From NCBI GenBank assembly GCA_963920525.1, contig OY986438.1, positions 81,021,177 to 81,085,176 of the forward strand: a DNA stretch of 64,000 nucleotides, written 5' to 3'. Numbering within the stretch: position 1 is the first letter of the stretch; each line of letters begins with the position of its first letter. A model generated the notes under the pieces. It saw only the letters and a list, made by a program, of their open reading frames with translations. It was not told the origin of the DNA and searched no databases. The stretch is from Dichetophora obliterata. Lineage: Eukaryota > Arthropoda > Insecta > Diptera > Sciomyzidae. Shown in pieces: positions 31,390-43,061 of the stretch. The position numbers were made by a program, and so were the translations under genes.

Positions 31390-33728
31390 CAGCATCTTAC
31401 AACAATAATAACGTAGATAAAACAGTAAATAATAACAGATAAAAATAGCGACAGCGATGATAAATTTATGCACCAAGGGTTTGGTGAAGCCAGTCCGGGC
31501 ACTTCTTGACCAAGGATCACAATCGTGTGTTATAACTGAAAAACTTGCAAGAAGTCTCAAAGTTCCAACGATAAATTACAAAACTCAGGTGAATGGCATC
31601 AATGGTCAGTCAACACAAGTTATTGCGAAGTGCTCGTTGCGAATACAGTCAATTCACAATGACAAAAAGAGTTGTCACATCGAAGCAATCATAATGCCAA
31701 GCATTACATCAAAAATGCCCAGCAAAGAGTTCAAGCCAGAGCAATGGTCTCACATAGACGGCTTGCAACTAGCAGATCCTTGGTATTCTGAACCAAAAGA
31801 AATTCAATTGCTGATTGGGTCGGATGTGTTTCCGGAAATCATAGGCCAAGGATTGCTCAAGGGTCCAAAAAATACGCCAATGGCTCAAAACAGGATATTT
31901 GGATGGATTTTATCAGGACCTTTGACAACATCATCAGAACAGAAAATACGCAAGCAACCATTAAATGAAGTCACATCATGTGTCAACGTATACAACAATG
32001 ATGAAATGCTGAAAAAATTCTGGGAGCTAGAAGAAGTTCCGAATGCCGATTTAAGAACAAATGGTGAGAAACAGTGTGAGTTGCACTACAATTCCACTCA
32101 CTCTCGAGATGAAATATGGCGATATGTTGTGAGATTACCATTACTTGACAATCGATCAAATCTTGGGGACTCAAAAAAAGATGGCTTTAAAACGATTTTT
32201 TTTTGCTAGAACAAAGATTGGCAAAAAACCCTACGTTGCGTCAAGAATACACCGAGTTCATCCAGGAATACATTAAACTCGGTCACATGGAAGAAGTGTC
32301 GGCAGTCACACACGCGAAATTTATTATTTGCCACATCATGCGGTCATAAAAGAAGACAGTACGACGACAAAACTTAGAGTAGTTTTCGATGCATCCGCAA
32401 AAACTACCTCAGGAGAATCATTAAATAGTATAATGATGATAGGTCCTACTCTTCAAAAAGACTTATTAACGTTATTACTTCAGTGGAGGACATTTCCAGT
32501 AGCTTTCACAGCCGACATAGAAAAAATGTACCGGCAAATACGAATCCATGAAGACGATAAGGACCTCCAGCGTATTTTATGGAGAGAAGACAACAAGAAA
32601 CCAACTAAGGAATACCGATTGAACACTGTTACTGAGGGCACAGCATCCGCTCCGTATCTCGCTATCAAGACCATGATAACATTAGCAGAAGACGAAAAAA
32701 TAAATTACCCATTAGCATATGAAACTGTAACTAATGGATTCTATGTGGATAATTGTTTAGGAGGCTCGAACTCTACAGAAGAAGGCAAAGAAATACAACA
32801 ACAACTGATACAAATGCTTAGAAAAGGCGGTTTCAAACTTCGAAAGTGGTCATCAAATAAGCCAGAGCTGTAACAAATTATACCAAAGGAAGACATAGAA
32901 ACAGACCTAGATATGGAGCTTAGCAAGGATCAGACAATAAAAATTTTAGGAATAAAATGGTGTCCTAAAACTGATCACTTTGAATTCAAAATCAATTCAG
33001 CATCCTTCAGTACCGAAATTACGAAAAGGGCTGTGCTGAGTGATGCTGGGAAACTATTTGATCCTTTTGGTTGGCTGTCACCAGTTACAATAAAGGCAAA
33101 AATTTTTATTCAAAAACTTTGGATTCAAGGCAATGGATGGGATGAACAGCTCACAGTTAATTTACAAGCAGAATGGCATGAATTCAAATCACGTTTACCA
33201 ACCGTTCAGAGCATCAAGATAAAAAGATGGACTTAGCAGTCAACAGATAGCATAATCGAACTACATGGGATTGCAGACGCATCTGAAAGAGCGTACGCAG
33301 CTGTTGTATATGCAAAGGTTACCAATAAGAACAACATATCAATATCATTGCTTGCATCAAAAACAAAAGTAGCGCCAGTAAAGCAGATATCACTGGCCAG
33401 GCTGGAATTATGTGCAGCTGTTCTTCTGACAAAACTAATAAACTATATCCAGAACGGAACTTCAACTAAATACGAAAGAGTTTTTGCATGGTCAGACTCA
33501 AAAATTGTGCTTAATTGGCTTAAGCAACATCCTGTAAAATGGACCACATTTGTTGCAAATCGAGTGTCACTCATACAAGAAAATTTTAAAGGACAATTTC
33601 GATTTGTTTCTGGATCTAAAAACCCAGCAGATATTCCATCAAGAAGTGTATTTGGAGATAGTCTTATCTCAAATTCATTGTGGTGGAATGGACCACATTG
33701 GCTTAAAGAGAATGATTCAAATTGGCCT
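30217..33728. repeat. 3512-bp direct repeat, copy 1
   Basis: It begins TTATTAAAGTTGAATTTGCT and ends AATTGGCCT. It is repeated at 33743-37254. The 14 bp between the copies (33729-33742) are AT-rich and resemble slipped TTAATTA sequence. Confidence 0.95.
31457..33728 (+). pseudogene. BEL/Pao Pol, first duplicate: protease, RT, RNase H part
   Basis: Segments in order: aspartic protease (VRALLDQGSQSCVITEKLA, where the usual D-S/T-G reads DQG) at 31457-32209; reverse transcriptase 32328-32873 with LRVVFDAS, FTADIEKMYRQI and YVDN in place of the family YVDD; thumb/connection 32913-33236 (LSDAGKLFDPFGWLSPV); RNase H-like region 33240-33749 (IADASERAYAAVVY, then FAWSDSKIVLNWL). Breaks: frameshifts near 32190 and 32320, TAA at the end of RT (32871-32873) and TAG at 33234-33236. 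The YVDN change removes a catalytic aspartate. All breaks recur in the second copy. Confidence 0.9.
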
Positions 33729-33742
33729 ACATTAATTATTAA

Positions 33743-36700
33743 TTATTAAAGTTGAATTTGCTCAGAATCAAAGAAAGCATCGACTTATCCAAGAGCAATG
33801 TGGCGCTGGAGTTTAAAGCCGAACAACTTAGTGCGTGTTGGGTGGTAATTACCAAAATCAACGAGGAAATCATGGTCTCCAAAGAAGACGACGACCAAAA
33901 CGAATTTTACAATCTGGAAAAAATATTTGAGGAGACGTATATTCAGCTACAAGAAGAGCTAAATATACGCAAAAAGGAAGCATCAACTGCAAGAACTCTT
34001 AAGCTGCCAACCCTAAACTTGAAAGTATTCAATGGGAGATATGAAGAGGGGACCCCGTTTTGGGAATTATTTGAGCGACTAGTTCATCAAAACAAGGAAC
34101 TAAGTGACATCGAAAGAATGCAATACCTAAAGAGTAGCGTTCGTGGAGAAGCCGCGAGGCTTATGAATCATTTGACAACGACCTCTGGCAACTATTTCGC
34201 AGCAGTTGAATTATTGACCAAGAGGTATCAAAATCCTGCAGCATTAGTAAACAATTTTATCAAGAAATTGCTTAACTTGAAGGCTGTAAGAAATGAAAAT
34301 GCTTATGATCTGAAAACGATAATAGATTCTACAAGAGAAATATTATATGGCATCAGCAACTTGGGTGTAGACACATCATCGTGGGACCCACTTATAATAC
34401 AACTATTGCTTCCAAAACTGGATTGTGAAACAAGAAAATTGTATCAACAGTCAAGAGGAGCCTCAACTGCAGTTCCAGAATTAAAAGAGCTTTTCGAGTT
34501 TATAGAAGGCAGATATAGAGGCCTAGAAAACGGAAGAGAAGTTCTGCGAGATCTTAATCGAGACAAGACCGGTTTTCACTCACCATTAGCAAGCACTAAA
34601 AGCCACGTAACAGTAGTTTCTTCTGCATGCCCTGTGTGTAATAATAACCATCAAATCTATTACTGCAAAAAATTTTTGGATATGAAGATTCAAGATCGCC
34701 GTGAAAGAGTTCAACGTGCAAGGTTATGTTTCAATTGCCTTCGTAGTGGACACAGCAGTAAGGAGTGTTCAAGCAAACGAAGGTGTCCAGTGTGCAACAC
34801 AAATCATAATTCATTACTCCATGAGTGTCAATCAGGAAAAAGTATTTCAGCCGCCAGAGTTCATAACGAAAACTTGGCTAATTCATCATCGGGCAGTGCT
34901 AGATCAATTAAGTAGCAGCATCTTACAACAATAATAACGTAGATAAAACAGTAAATAATAACAGATAAAAATAGCGACAGCGATGATAAATTTATGCACC
35001 AAGGGTTTGGTGAAGCCAGTCCGGGCACTTCTTGACCAAGGATCACAATCGTGTGTTATAACTGAAAAACTTGCAAGAAGTCTCAAAGTTCCAACGATAA
35101 ATTACAAAACTCAGGTGAATGGCATCAATGGTCAGTCAACACAAGTTATTGCGAAGTGCTCGTTGCGAATACAGTCAATTCACAATGACAAAAAGAGTTG
35201 TCACATCGAAGCAATCATAATGCCAAGCATTACATCAAAAATGCCCAGCAAAGAGTTCAAGCCAGAGCAATGGTCTCACATAGACGGCTTGCAACTAGCA
35301 GATCCTTGGTATTCTGAACCAAAAGAAATTCAATTGCTGATTGGGTCGGATGTGTTTCCGGAAATCATAGGCCAAGGATTGCTCAAGGGTCCAAAAAATA
35401 CGCCAATGGCTCAAAACAGGATATTTGGATGGATTTTATCAGGACCTTTGACAACATCATCAGAACAGAAAATACGCAAGCAACCATTAAATGAAGTCAC
35501 ATCATGTGTCAACGTATACAACAATGATGAAATGCTGAAAAAATTCTGGGAGCTAGAAGAAGTTCCGAATGCCGATTTAAGAACAAATGGTGAGAAACAG
35601 TGTGAGTTGCACTACAATTCCACTCACTCTCGAGATGAAATATGGCGATATGTTGTGAGATTACCATTACTTGACAATCGATCAAATCTTGGGGACTCAA
35701 AAAAAGATGGCTTTAAAACGATTTTTTTTTGCTAGAACAAAGATTGGCAAAAAACCCTACGTTGCGTCAAGAATACACCGAGTTCATCCAGGAATACATT
35801 AAACTCGGTCACATGGAAGAAGTGTCGGCAGTCACACACGCGAAATTTATTATTTGCCACATCATGCGGTCATAAAAGAAGACAGTACGACGACAAAACT
35901 TAGAGTAGTTTTCGATGCATCCGCAAAAACTACCTCAGGAGAATCATTAAATAGTATAATGATGATAGGTCCTACTCTTCAAAAAGACTTATTAACATTA
36001 TTACTTCAGTGGAGGACATTTCCAGTAGCTTTCACAGCCGACATAGAAAAAATGTACCGGCAAATACGAATCCATGAAGACGATAAGGACCTCCAGCGTA
36101 TTTTATGGAGAGAAGACAACAAGAAACCAACTAAGGAATACCGATTGAACACTGTTACTGAGGGCACAGCATCCGCTCCGTATCTCGCTATCAAGACCAT
36201 GATAACATTAGCAGAAGACGAAAAAATAAATTACCCATTAGCATATGAAACTGTAACTAATGGATTCTATGTGGATAATTGTTTAGGAGGCTCGAACTCT
36301 ACAGAAGAAGGCAAAGAAATACAACAACAACTGATACAAATGCTTAGAAAAGGCGGTTTCAAACTTCGAAAGTGGTCATCAAATAAGCCAGAGCTGTAAC
36401 AAATTATACCAAAGGAAGACATAGAAACAGACCTAGATATGGAGCTTAGCAAGGATCAGACAATAAAAATTTTAGGAATAAAATGGTGTCCTAAAACTGA
36501 TCACTTTGAATTCAAAATCAATTCAGCATCCTTCAGTACCGAAATTACGAAAAGGGCTGTGCTGAGTGATGCTGGGAAACTATTTGATCCTTTTGGTTGG
36601 CTGTCACCAGTTACAATAAAGGCAAAAATTTTTATTCAAAAACTTTGGATTCAAGGCAATGGATGGGATGAACAGCTCACAGTTAATTTACAAGCAGAAT

Positions 36701-37254
36701 GGCATGAATTCAAATCACGTTTACCAACCGTTCAGAGCATCAAGATAAAAAGATGGACTTAGCAGTCAACAGATAGCATAATCGAACTACATGGGATTGC
36801 AGACGCATCTGAAAGAGCGTACGCAGCTGTTGTATATGCAAAGGTTACCAATAAGAACAACATATCAATATCATTGCTTGCATCAAAAACAAAAGTAGCG
36901 CCAGTAAAGCAGATATCACTGGCCAGGCTGGAATTATGTGCAGCTGTTCTTCTGACAAAACTAATAAACTATATCCAGAACGGAACTTCAACTAAATACG
37001 AAAGAGTTTTTGCATGGTCAGACTCAAAAATTGTGCTTAATTGGCTTAAGCAACATCCTGTAAAATGGACCACATTTGTTGCAAATCGAGTGTCACTCAT
37101 ACAAGAAAATTTTAAAGGACAATTTCGATTTGTTTCTGGATCTAAAAACCCAGCAGATATTCCATCAAGAAGTGTATTTGGAGATAGTCTTATCTCAAAT
37201 TCATTGTGGTGGAATGGACCACATTGGCTTAAAGAGAATGATTCAAATTGGCCT
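33743..37254 (+). pseudogene. Second duplicate of gag C-part and pol
   Basis: It repeats 30217-33728 at an offset of exactly 3526 bp: gag from its middle third to its end (to 34915), protease (34983-35735), RT (35854-36399), connection (36439-36762) and RNase H-like (36874 on). I saw one base difference (G at about 32470 against A at about 35996). It begins in mid-gag with no start of its own and joins the first copy through a 14-bp AT-rich filler. It carries the same stops, frameshifts and YVDN. Confidence 0.92.
33743..37254. repeat. 3512-bp direct repeat, copy 2
   Basis: Nearly identical to 30217-33728. After it the native pol sequence continues (AAGGATAAAACTATAATC), showing that copy 2 holds the original right junction. 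Confidence 0.95.
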
Positions 37255-38268
37255 AAGGATAAAACTATAATCGACATAAGCCAAGTTCCAGAAGTTCGAA
37301 ACTCATTGACATGCACGGTGGCACAACTTAAGAATAAAAATGAAGAAATAACGAATCGATTTTCATCACTTCGCAAACTTCTTCGAGTAACAGCGTATTG
37401 TTTAAGGTTTATCAACAATTGTGTCAAGGTAGGAGAAAAAGTATTGGACATATAACCGGGGAAGAAATAAATGCTGCAGAAAAGGCACTTGTTAGGCGTG
37501 TGCAACAAGTGTTCGAAGAAGATATCAAAAATCTAAAATTACAAAAAGATTTGTCAAAAAATAATAAAATTTATTCTTTGCATCCATTTGTTGATAATGA
37601 AGACTTGTTACGCGTTGGAGGCAGGTTGGAGCACACAAATCTATCAATGAATCAAAAACATCCAATAATATTGCATCATTCAAACCATCTAGCAAAACTT
37701 ATTATTCAACAAGCACATATTGACACATTGCATGGGGGTGCAAAGTTAACTCTCAATCACGTACGAAATAAATTTTGGATTATTCGCGGAACAAATGTAG
37801 TAAAGGCGCACATCAGAAAATGCATGAAATGTTTCCGGTACAACGCCAAAGGACAAGTTCAATTGATGGGGCAGTTACCAGCACCAAGAGTAAATTTTTC
37901 AAGGCCATTCACTCATTGAGGCGTTGACTACGCAGGACCTTTACTCATTAAATGTTCGCAATTTCGTGGAATAAAATTGCAAAAGGCATACATAGCAATA
38001 TTTGTCTGCTTTGCGACAAAAGCAGTTCATATAGAACTAACTTCTGATCTTACAACACAAGGATTCCTGGCAGCCCTCAGACGAATGATAAGTAGGTGTA
38101 AATCAGTTCACCATATATACAGCGATAATGGAACCAACTTCGTAGGAGCGAATAATATTATACAGACTGCGCAGCTACAGAATAGTATTGCAGAAACTGG
38201 TATTCAATGGCACTTCATTCCACCTGGATCACCACATTTTGGTGGATTATGGGAATCAGGAGTGAGAT
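37255..38268 (+). pseudogene. BEL/Pao Pol end: integrase, truncated
   Basis: It continues the second duplicate's RNase H frame to a TAA at 37453-37455; a shifted frame from about 37398 then gives the integrase zinc-binding segment (HIDTLHGGAKLTLNHVRNKF, then CMKCFRYNA). A TGA at 37917-37919 interrupts just before GVDYAGP. The catalytic core follows with AIFVCFATKAVHIEL, YSDNGTNFVGA and PPGSPHFGGLWESGVRS. Integrase would insert the cDNA. The sequence leaves the family directly after WESGVRS, so the C-terminal integrase domain and 3' LTR are gone. Confidence 0.88.
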
Positions 38269-38590
38269 CTACAACAAATAAAACAAATTCATTGAACGCG
38301 CGCACAGAAACTTGGACAATTTTAACCACTTGTTTTGCAATAAAAAAGTGTTAAAAGAACAAAGCATTTTTGTTGATTTCATCAACAATTTGTATTTTTT
38401 TATTATTTTCACAACAGTTTTCTATCTAAAAACATACATTTCTTTCGTTGTTAAGACTCTTTCTGTTATTAACAAAATTGTAAGGAAAAGAGCTTTTAAA
38501 TTTGCAGCAGAATACGAAACCTTAACAATTTGTTAATATTAACTATTTTGTTAATGTGGTGAGCTTAGTTAAGCTGCCAGAATAGGGCTG

Positions 38591-39255
38591 TAAGTTATAT
38601 GCAAGGGGTCTTTCGTTCTTCTGTCATACCTTTGGCTAAGGTCATTCTAGAAGTTCTAGAATTTGTGTGTTTATAGTGCGTTACCACGAGTAAAAGGCCA
38701 AACAGCGTCCAAACAAGATCTAATTTTAAATATTTTTCTCGGCCGTAAAAAGGCCGTTTTCAAATAATCTCGGCTGCAAAACGGGTGTACAGCGGCCGTA
38801 CATCGACCGAGCAGTGATTATTTTACAATGAAAATGAGCACCTTCTTTTGAACTAACTTAAAACACAAATAAAATATTCTTTTGCGTCACACACAAACGC
38901 CGATACTATCAACATCAACATCGCCTTAAAAAATTTGCGAATAAGGCTTGTTTTACTGTTGCGAATACGTTTGCTTTTGACTTAGAGCTTTGAAAAATTT
39001 GTTGGCATACAACGGGCGTTCAGCGAGCCATACAGCGGGCATACAACAGTCATACAGCTGTTCGCCCGCTTATATTTCTTAAGAAATTTCTACTCGGGTG
39101 GTCCCTATGGAGAAATTTTAACTACCACCACTGCACATTAAGCCAGTGAAGAACTTCAGCAAAGCTTTGACTGCGGATCAAGCTTGTTTGGGTAAAATTA
39201 AAATAAAATAAATTAAAATAAAGTTAAATAAAGTAAAATAAAATATGGTAAATTC
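38591..39255. other. Stretch without a gene
   Basis: No gene. 38690-39090 has several CGGCCGT and CATACAGCGGGC-like GC-rich strings in both orientations and outer ACCAC..GAGTA motifs, possibly a worn TIR element; this is not strong enough to delimit. A poly (AAATAAAAT) tract lies at 39196-39245. Confidence 0.4.
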
Positions 39256-39543
39256 TTGATTGCATCTAATATTTGTACACACAAAAATAAACAAATTTTG
39301 GTCGTTTTTGATTATAAATTAAATGATATATTGAATTCAGGTGCGCTTAATGGTCCAGACATCCGCAAATTGATAAAGGAGGAGAATTTCAATAATTTTC
39401 TTAAAGAGGAGAAACTCATTGCTTGGAAAAGGTTAGAAACTGTGATCCAAAATGTTCTTGGCAGCCATCGGGTGGACAATTGGTATGTGTTTATGAACGA
39501 TATGCGACAATATCGGCGTACATATGAGCTGCGCAGAGCTTAA
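39256..39543 (+). pseudogene. Fragment of a repeat-encoded insect protein (GPDIRKLI family)
   Basis: The frame reads LNGPDIRKLIKEENFNNFL, then AWKRLETVIQNVLGSHR and ends with TAA after YELRRA. The GPDIRxLIxDxxF...FLGxxRxxNY pattern recurs in many uncharacterised insect and hydrozoan proteins that look transposon-derived. Here the usual continuation (a conserved 'NMSLKIHFL' block) is absent, so it is a fragment without a proper start. Function unknown; the family assignment rests on motif memory. Confidence 0.45.
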
Positions 39544-39616
39544 GTGGCGTAAGTCTAATTTTTTCCTTAATAGAGTTATAAGCATAAAATGTACAGTAAA
39601 ATAAAAATTTTTTAAG

Positions 39617-41480
39617 TTAGAAACTGTTATCTGTTTCATTATCTATGCTCTTATTTATAGGATGAACTAGGATTTGACGATACATCTTTTCAATATCGCC
39701 ATTGAAAAGGAACTGGAAAAACCGCCATTTAAATATTAAAATGGTCAGATCAGCTTGAAGAGTTGGACCAAAATGCAGAACATCGTTAAAACTTATCCCT
39801 TTGGAAGAAGCACTGGAGGCATTGAACACTACACGAACTTTTGTTGTAGTGCTCTCGGCCTTTATAACTGCATGATGTGGCAAGTAATAATTTTTCGGAC
39901 AATATTGGAACTTGGGTTCAGAAACGAACGACATATGGTATAAATTGAGATATTCATGCACGACGTTATCATATTGGATTTTGAAATCACAATTTTTAGA
40001 TAAACGAAATTCATTTCTAAAGAACTGTGAAGTTGCCATCGTACGAAAATGGCCTAATTTTGTGGTATTTGAAATGGATTCTTTGAACGGAAGTGTGACC
40101 ACATATCTTCCATCTTCGTTCCTTGTTGTGGTTTGGGTATAGTTTGTTTCACAGAAACAATCAGATGATGACATGTGTTGTTTTTGTGGAAGATTTTCCA
40201 TTTCCCAAAAACGTGAAATTTTGTTGCGTTTTATGCCATCTTGGAGAACTAATAGAAAAAGAGCACCACCGATCAAAAGATCAATATGGAAACTTTTGAA
40301 AAATTCAGCATCAGCTAATTGAATATTTGGAATCTTTTGTAAGAACGAAGGATCTAGTGGACGTGATGGAAATTTTCCGGTTAAACGTGGAACTACAAGA
40401 GCATTTGCTTCAATAGCAATATTTGAATCAAGTGGTGAAGACAAAGTAAATGAGCAGACTTTCTGGACCTGAGCAGAAACTGCGTTAAGTAAAAGAAAGC
40501 TAAAGCAAACAGAATAGTCTTTCGGAAATGAATGTGCCTTCAGAACCTGAATCTATGAGTACGCGTGCAGAGTAGAAAAAACCAAGGTGGCAAGCATGTA
40601 TCACTCCGGTCCCTAATAAAACGCTTTTGAAACTAGATACAAAACATGAAATATTTTCTACTGGGACTTCTTCAGTGGACTGTGTTTGGGTTGCGTGCGA
40701 TCGACGCACTGCAGAACTGGAATTTGAGCTCAATCTTGGACGTTGAGCTTTTGGATCTTTGGATATTGATGAAAATGGATTGTTCCCAGTAGAAATATTA
40801 TTGGTGGCACCATCGTGTAGAAGCGTATTATGACGTTTATTACACTTGAAGCAGTTGTGTATGCTTTTACATTCTCTGATAGAATGAATTGCTGCGAAGC
40901 AATTTAAGCAAAGCCTTTTGATACAAGATACTCTTTCGGTTGGATTCATCTGTAAAAATCGAGAACACTGCCGAATAGTATGTTGCTGATTTGGAACAAG
41001 AAAAATTGGAAGAATAGGAGTTGATCTTCTTGTGTTGAGAACAGACTTCAGAACTTGGATGTATCTTTTTGTGGACAGAATCTCTTTGACTAGCAGAACA
41101 CCAAATGTCTAAAACAGTTTCTAGTGTTTGGTAATGGCTTGTCAAGAAGGAATCTAAATCTGTCCACCGAAAAATGTCAGCTTTATTGCTCCCAAAGTGA
41201 TAGGGTAGCATCTGGAAGTCAAGTGGAACAAAGGAAAATACAAATTGGATCCCAATTCTCAATATTGACATCATGGAGTTGCAAAGCGGAAATGCAACTA
41301 CTGATATCCCTCTGCAAATTTTTAATTGCAGTGCTAAATTCTTTGGAAATATAAGACAGGTTAGAAAGAATTCGAAGTTGGCTATTGACTAGGATTCGTT
41401 TATTTTCAAAACAATCCTGTAAGTTGTTCCAAGCAATGAAAAAACTTTCATTGGTCGGAATTTTCAGCGGATTTTTACTT
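39617..41480 (-). pseudogene. Second BEL/Pao element fragment, gag to RT, antisense
   Basis: Minus-strand frames give gag pieces (41274-40867), a gag cysteine cluster (CLNCFAAIHSIRECKSIHNC, 40949-40800), aspartic protease (ARVLIDSGSEGTFISERL, with intact DSG, near 40545), the post-protease segment and the start of RT (YYLPHHAVIKAESTTTKVRV to GDIEKMYRQIL). It stops at about 39640 before the catalytic RT motif. Several frameshifts separate the pieces. The protein differs strongly from the element at 29-38 kb, so it is a different BEL family or an older copy. No LTR is seen. Confidence 0.82.
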
Positions 41481-41737
41481 AATATTTATTTAATTTAGCT
41501 TAAATTTTATTACTTTGAAGATCATTGAGCATTTCTCCGTTAACAATATTTGTAAAGCAGTAAAAGAAGATATTTTGTCTTTTTTGAAAATTTAAATATC
41601 GAAAAAACCTCTTTAAATGCAATAATTTATTTAACACATTTGCATAGGCTTTTAAGCTTTTTGGAATGTTGAAATTAAATAAATAAGATAATACAACTGA
41701 TTTTTGGTTTGAAGAACTTGAATATAAGGATACATCT

Positions 41738-41869
41738 GTAAATTTTATTTTTGAGGAATTGCCAAACTTTTCACTTCACCTTATATCACTGCCTTGGCTA
41801 AACGCTTATGTTGAACGGACGTTTTGCCAGCTCAATATTGTGAAGTCCAGAATAAGAAATCACAGCTAA
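41738..41869 (+). pseudogene. hAT transposase C-terminal fragment
   Basis: The frame reads SLPWLNAYVERTFCQLNIVK and ends SRIRNHS before TAA. It matches the hAT C-terminal dimerisation motif, where a Pro-Ser-Asn-Ala..ER.FS....K...RN pattern is usual. Only about 40 residues remain, with no upstream DDE core recognised. Confidence 0.6.
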
Positions 41870-43061
41870 TTGCATTTTAAATTTTAAGTATTTCTTGTAT
41901 GTTTTTTAAAGACAAAGATATTTGTAAGATAAGGCTTAAGAGGCCAGCAAAAGTGCTGCCACGACTATAATATGCCTTGATCATTTCTTATGTCAATTGG
42001 GTCGAATGCAATCTATGAAAACAATAACATTAATGAAGAATGGATTGATTTACGGAATGACCATATCCGATTTGGGTGTTTCGATGTTTTTGCCGATTTT
42101 TGTCAATTTTGTGCAACCTATAACTCCACCAAAAATCACGTCAAACCTTTTATCTCCAAATAAAGTTTTTTATTTCAATCAGTGATACTCCATACAAAAT
42201 TTGTCCCAAATCGGATATGTTCATTTCGTAATTTTTACTTTTCGGATACGTTTAAAATGGAATTTCTAAATTATGTTAATGAATTTAAAAAAAAACTAAT
42301 TAGCGGATTTTTCTGGCAACTTCTTTTTTTTTTTTTTTTTTTGGATTCGCCCGGAGGTATGAAATCTTCTAAAGATACGTATACCCGTCCTATACGCATG
42401 CACGATTCACATTCTAAAATCTGCCCGAATCAGCCGGGACAGACAGAATGCACTTACGTACTAAAACATACCCCCTATTGGCAATTAGGATTTTCCACTA
42501 AGCACATTAATTGGCTTTTCAGCGGAATTTAAAAATTGAATATATATAAACGCGTATTTAAGTATACTTGATTCTATATAAATAAGCAACATCGAATTAA
42601 ATAATAGTAATTATCAATTTAAGGTACCCGAAAAACAATCAAAAACACTAAACTCATTTTAACTGGTTTGCGGCCATTGTCCAACCCAAGGACCTACGTG
42701 GAAATGAGATTAATCTCATATCCGCCAAATCAAAATTCCAATTAGTAGGATATGCATTTGGGCCAACGCAGGCATAAACTTGTATGGAAAAGAGATATAC
42801 TCTGGCACACCAATCCAGGTGATAGTGTGAGTTCAGTCTAATTTCAAATCAGGAAGCCACGTGAGCACGTAAATCCCAATTCGATTAAAAATTAAATTAT
42901 TGAATAATTAAAAAGTAAGTTTTAAAAACGATTCATATTTGATGGTGCTTAATTTATAAAACATAATATCGAGACAAAAAAGAGAAACAGAACAATCTAA
43001 ATTACCAATATTACATTGTTATAAAACTGCGTTAGGTATAATAGGATGAAGTTAAATTGAT
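41870..43061. other. Stretch without a gene
   Basis: No gene or clear repeat is recognised. A 20-bp T run at 42322-42342 and a slightly GC-richer part 42340-42480 stand out. The LINE 3' end probably lies within 43000-43061. Confidence 0.4.

Larger units (their letters stand above)
29443..38387 (+). mobile_element. BEL/Pao LTR retrotransposon, decayed, with internal tandem duplication
   Basis: An endogenous BEL/Pao-type element inserted in MITE copy C. It has a gag frame, then protease, reverse transcriptase, RNase H-like and integrase segments in the standard order, with most of gag-pol present twice owing to a 3.5 kb tandem duplication. The 5' boundary is TGAATAAAACTCCCG at 29443. The 3' side stops inside integrase near 38268 and is followed by about 120 bp of unrelated DNA to 38387; no 3' LTR is seen. 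ATTTG flanks both ends. Stops and frameshifts in pol are shared by both duplicated copies, so they predate the duplication. The copy cannot move by itself. Confidence 0.92.
29115..38590. mobile_element. Harbinger-type MITE, copy C, split by BEL insertion
   Basis: The left part 29115-29442 and right part 38388-38590 together reproduce the 537-bp family of copies A and B: CAGCCCTATTCTGG at the left, the inverted end at 38590, and TAA flanks (29112-29114, 38591-38593). The break falls at an ATTTG that is present on both sides of the intervening 8.9 kb (29438-29442 and 38388-38392). Copy C is more diverged than A and B and lacks a short piece near its left end; the 45-codon frame is open at 29245-29382. 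Confidence 0.92.

Noticed and set aside
38312..38536. 74-codon plus-strand frame
   Set aside because: It spans the BEL/MITE junction and the right half of MITE copy C; the homologous frames in copies A and B are shorter.
38690..39090. Possible TIR element with CGGCCGT motifs
   Set aside because: Only ACCAC..GAGTA and scattered GC-rich strings match between sides; limits cannot be supported.
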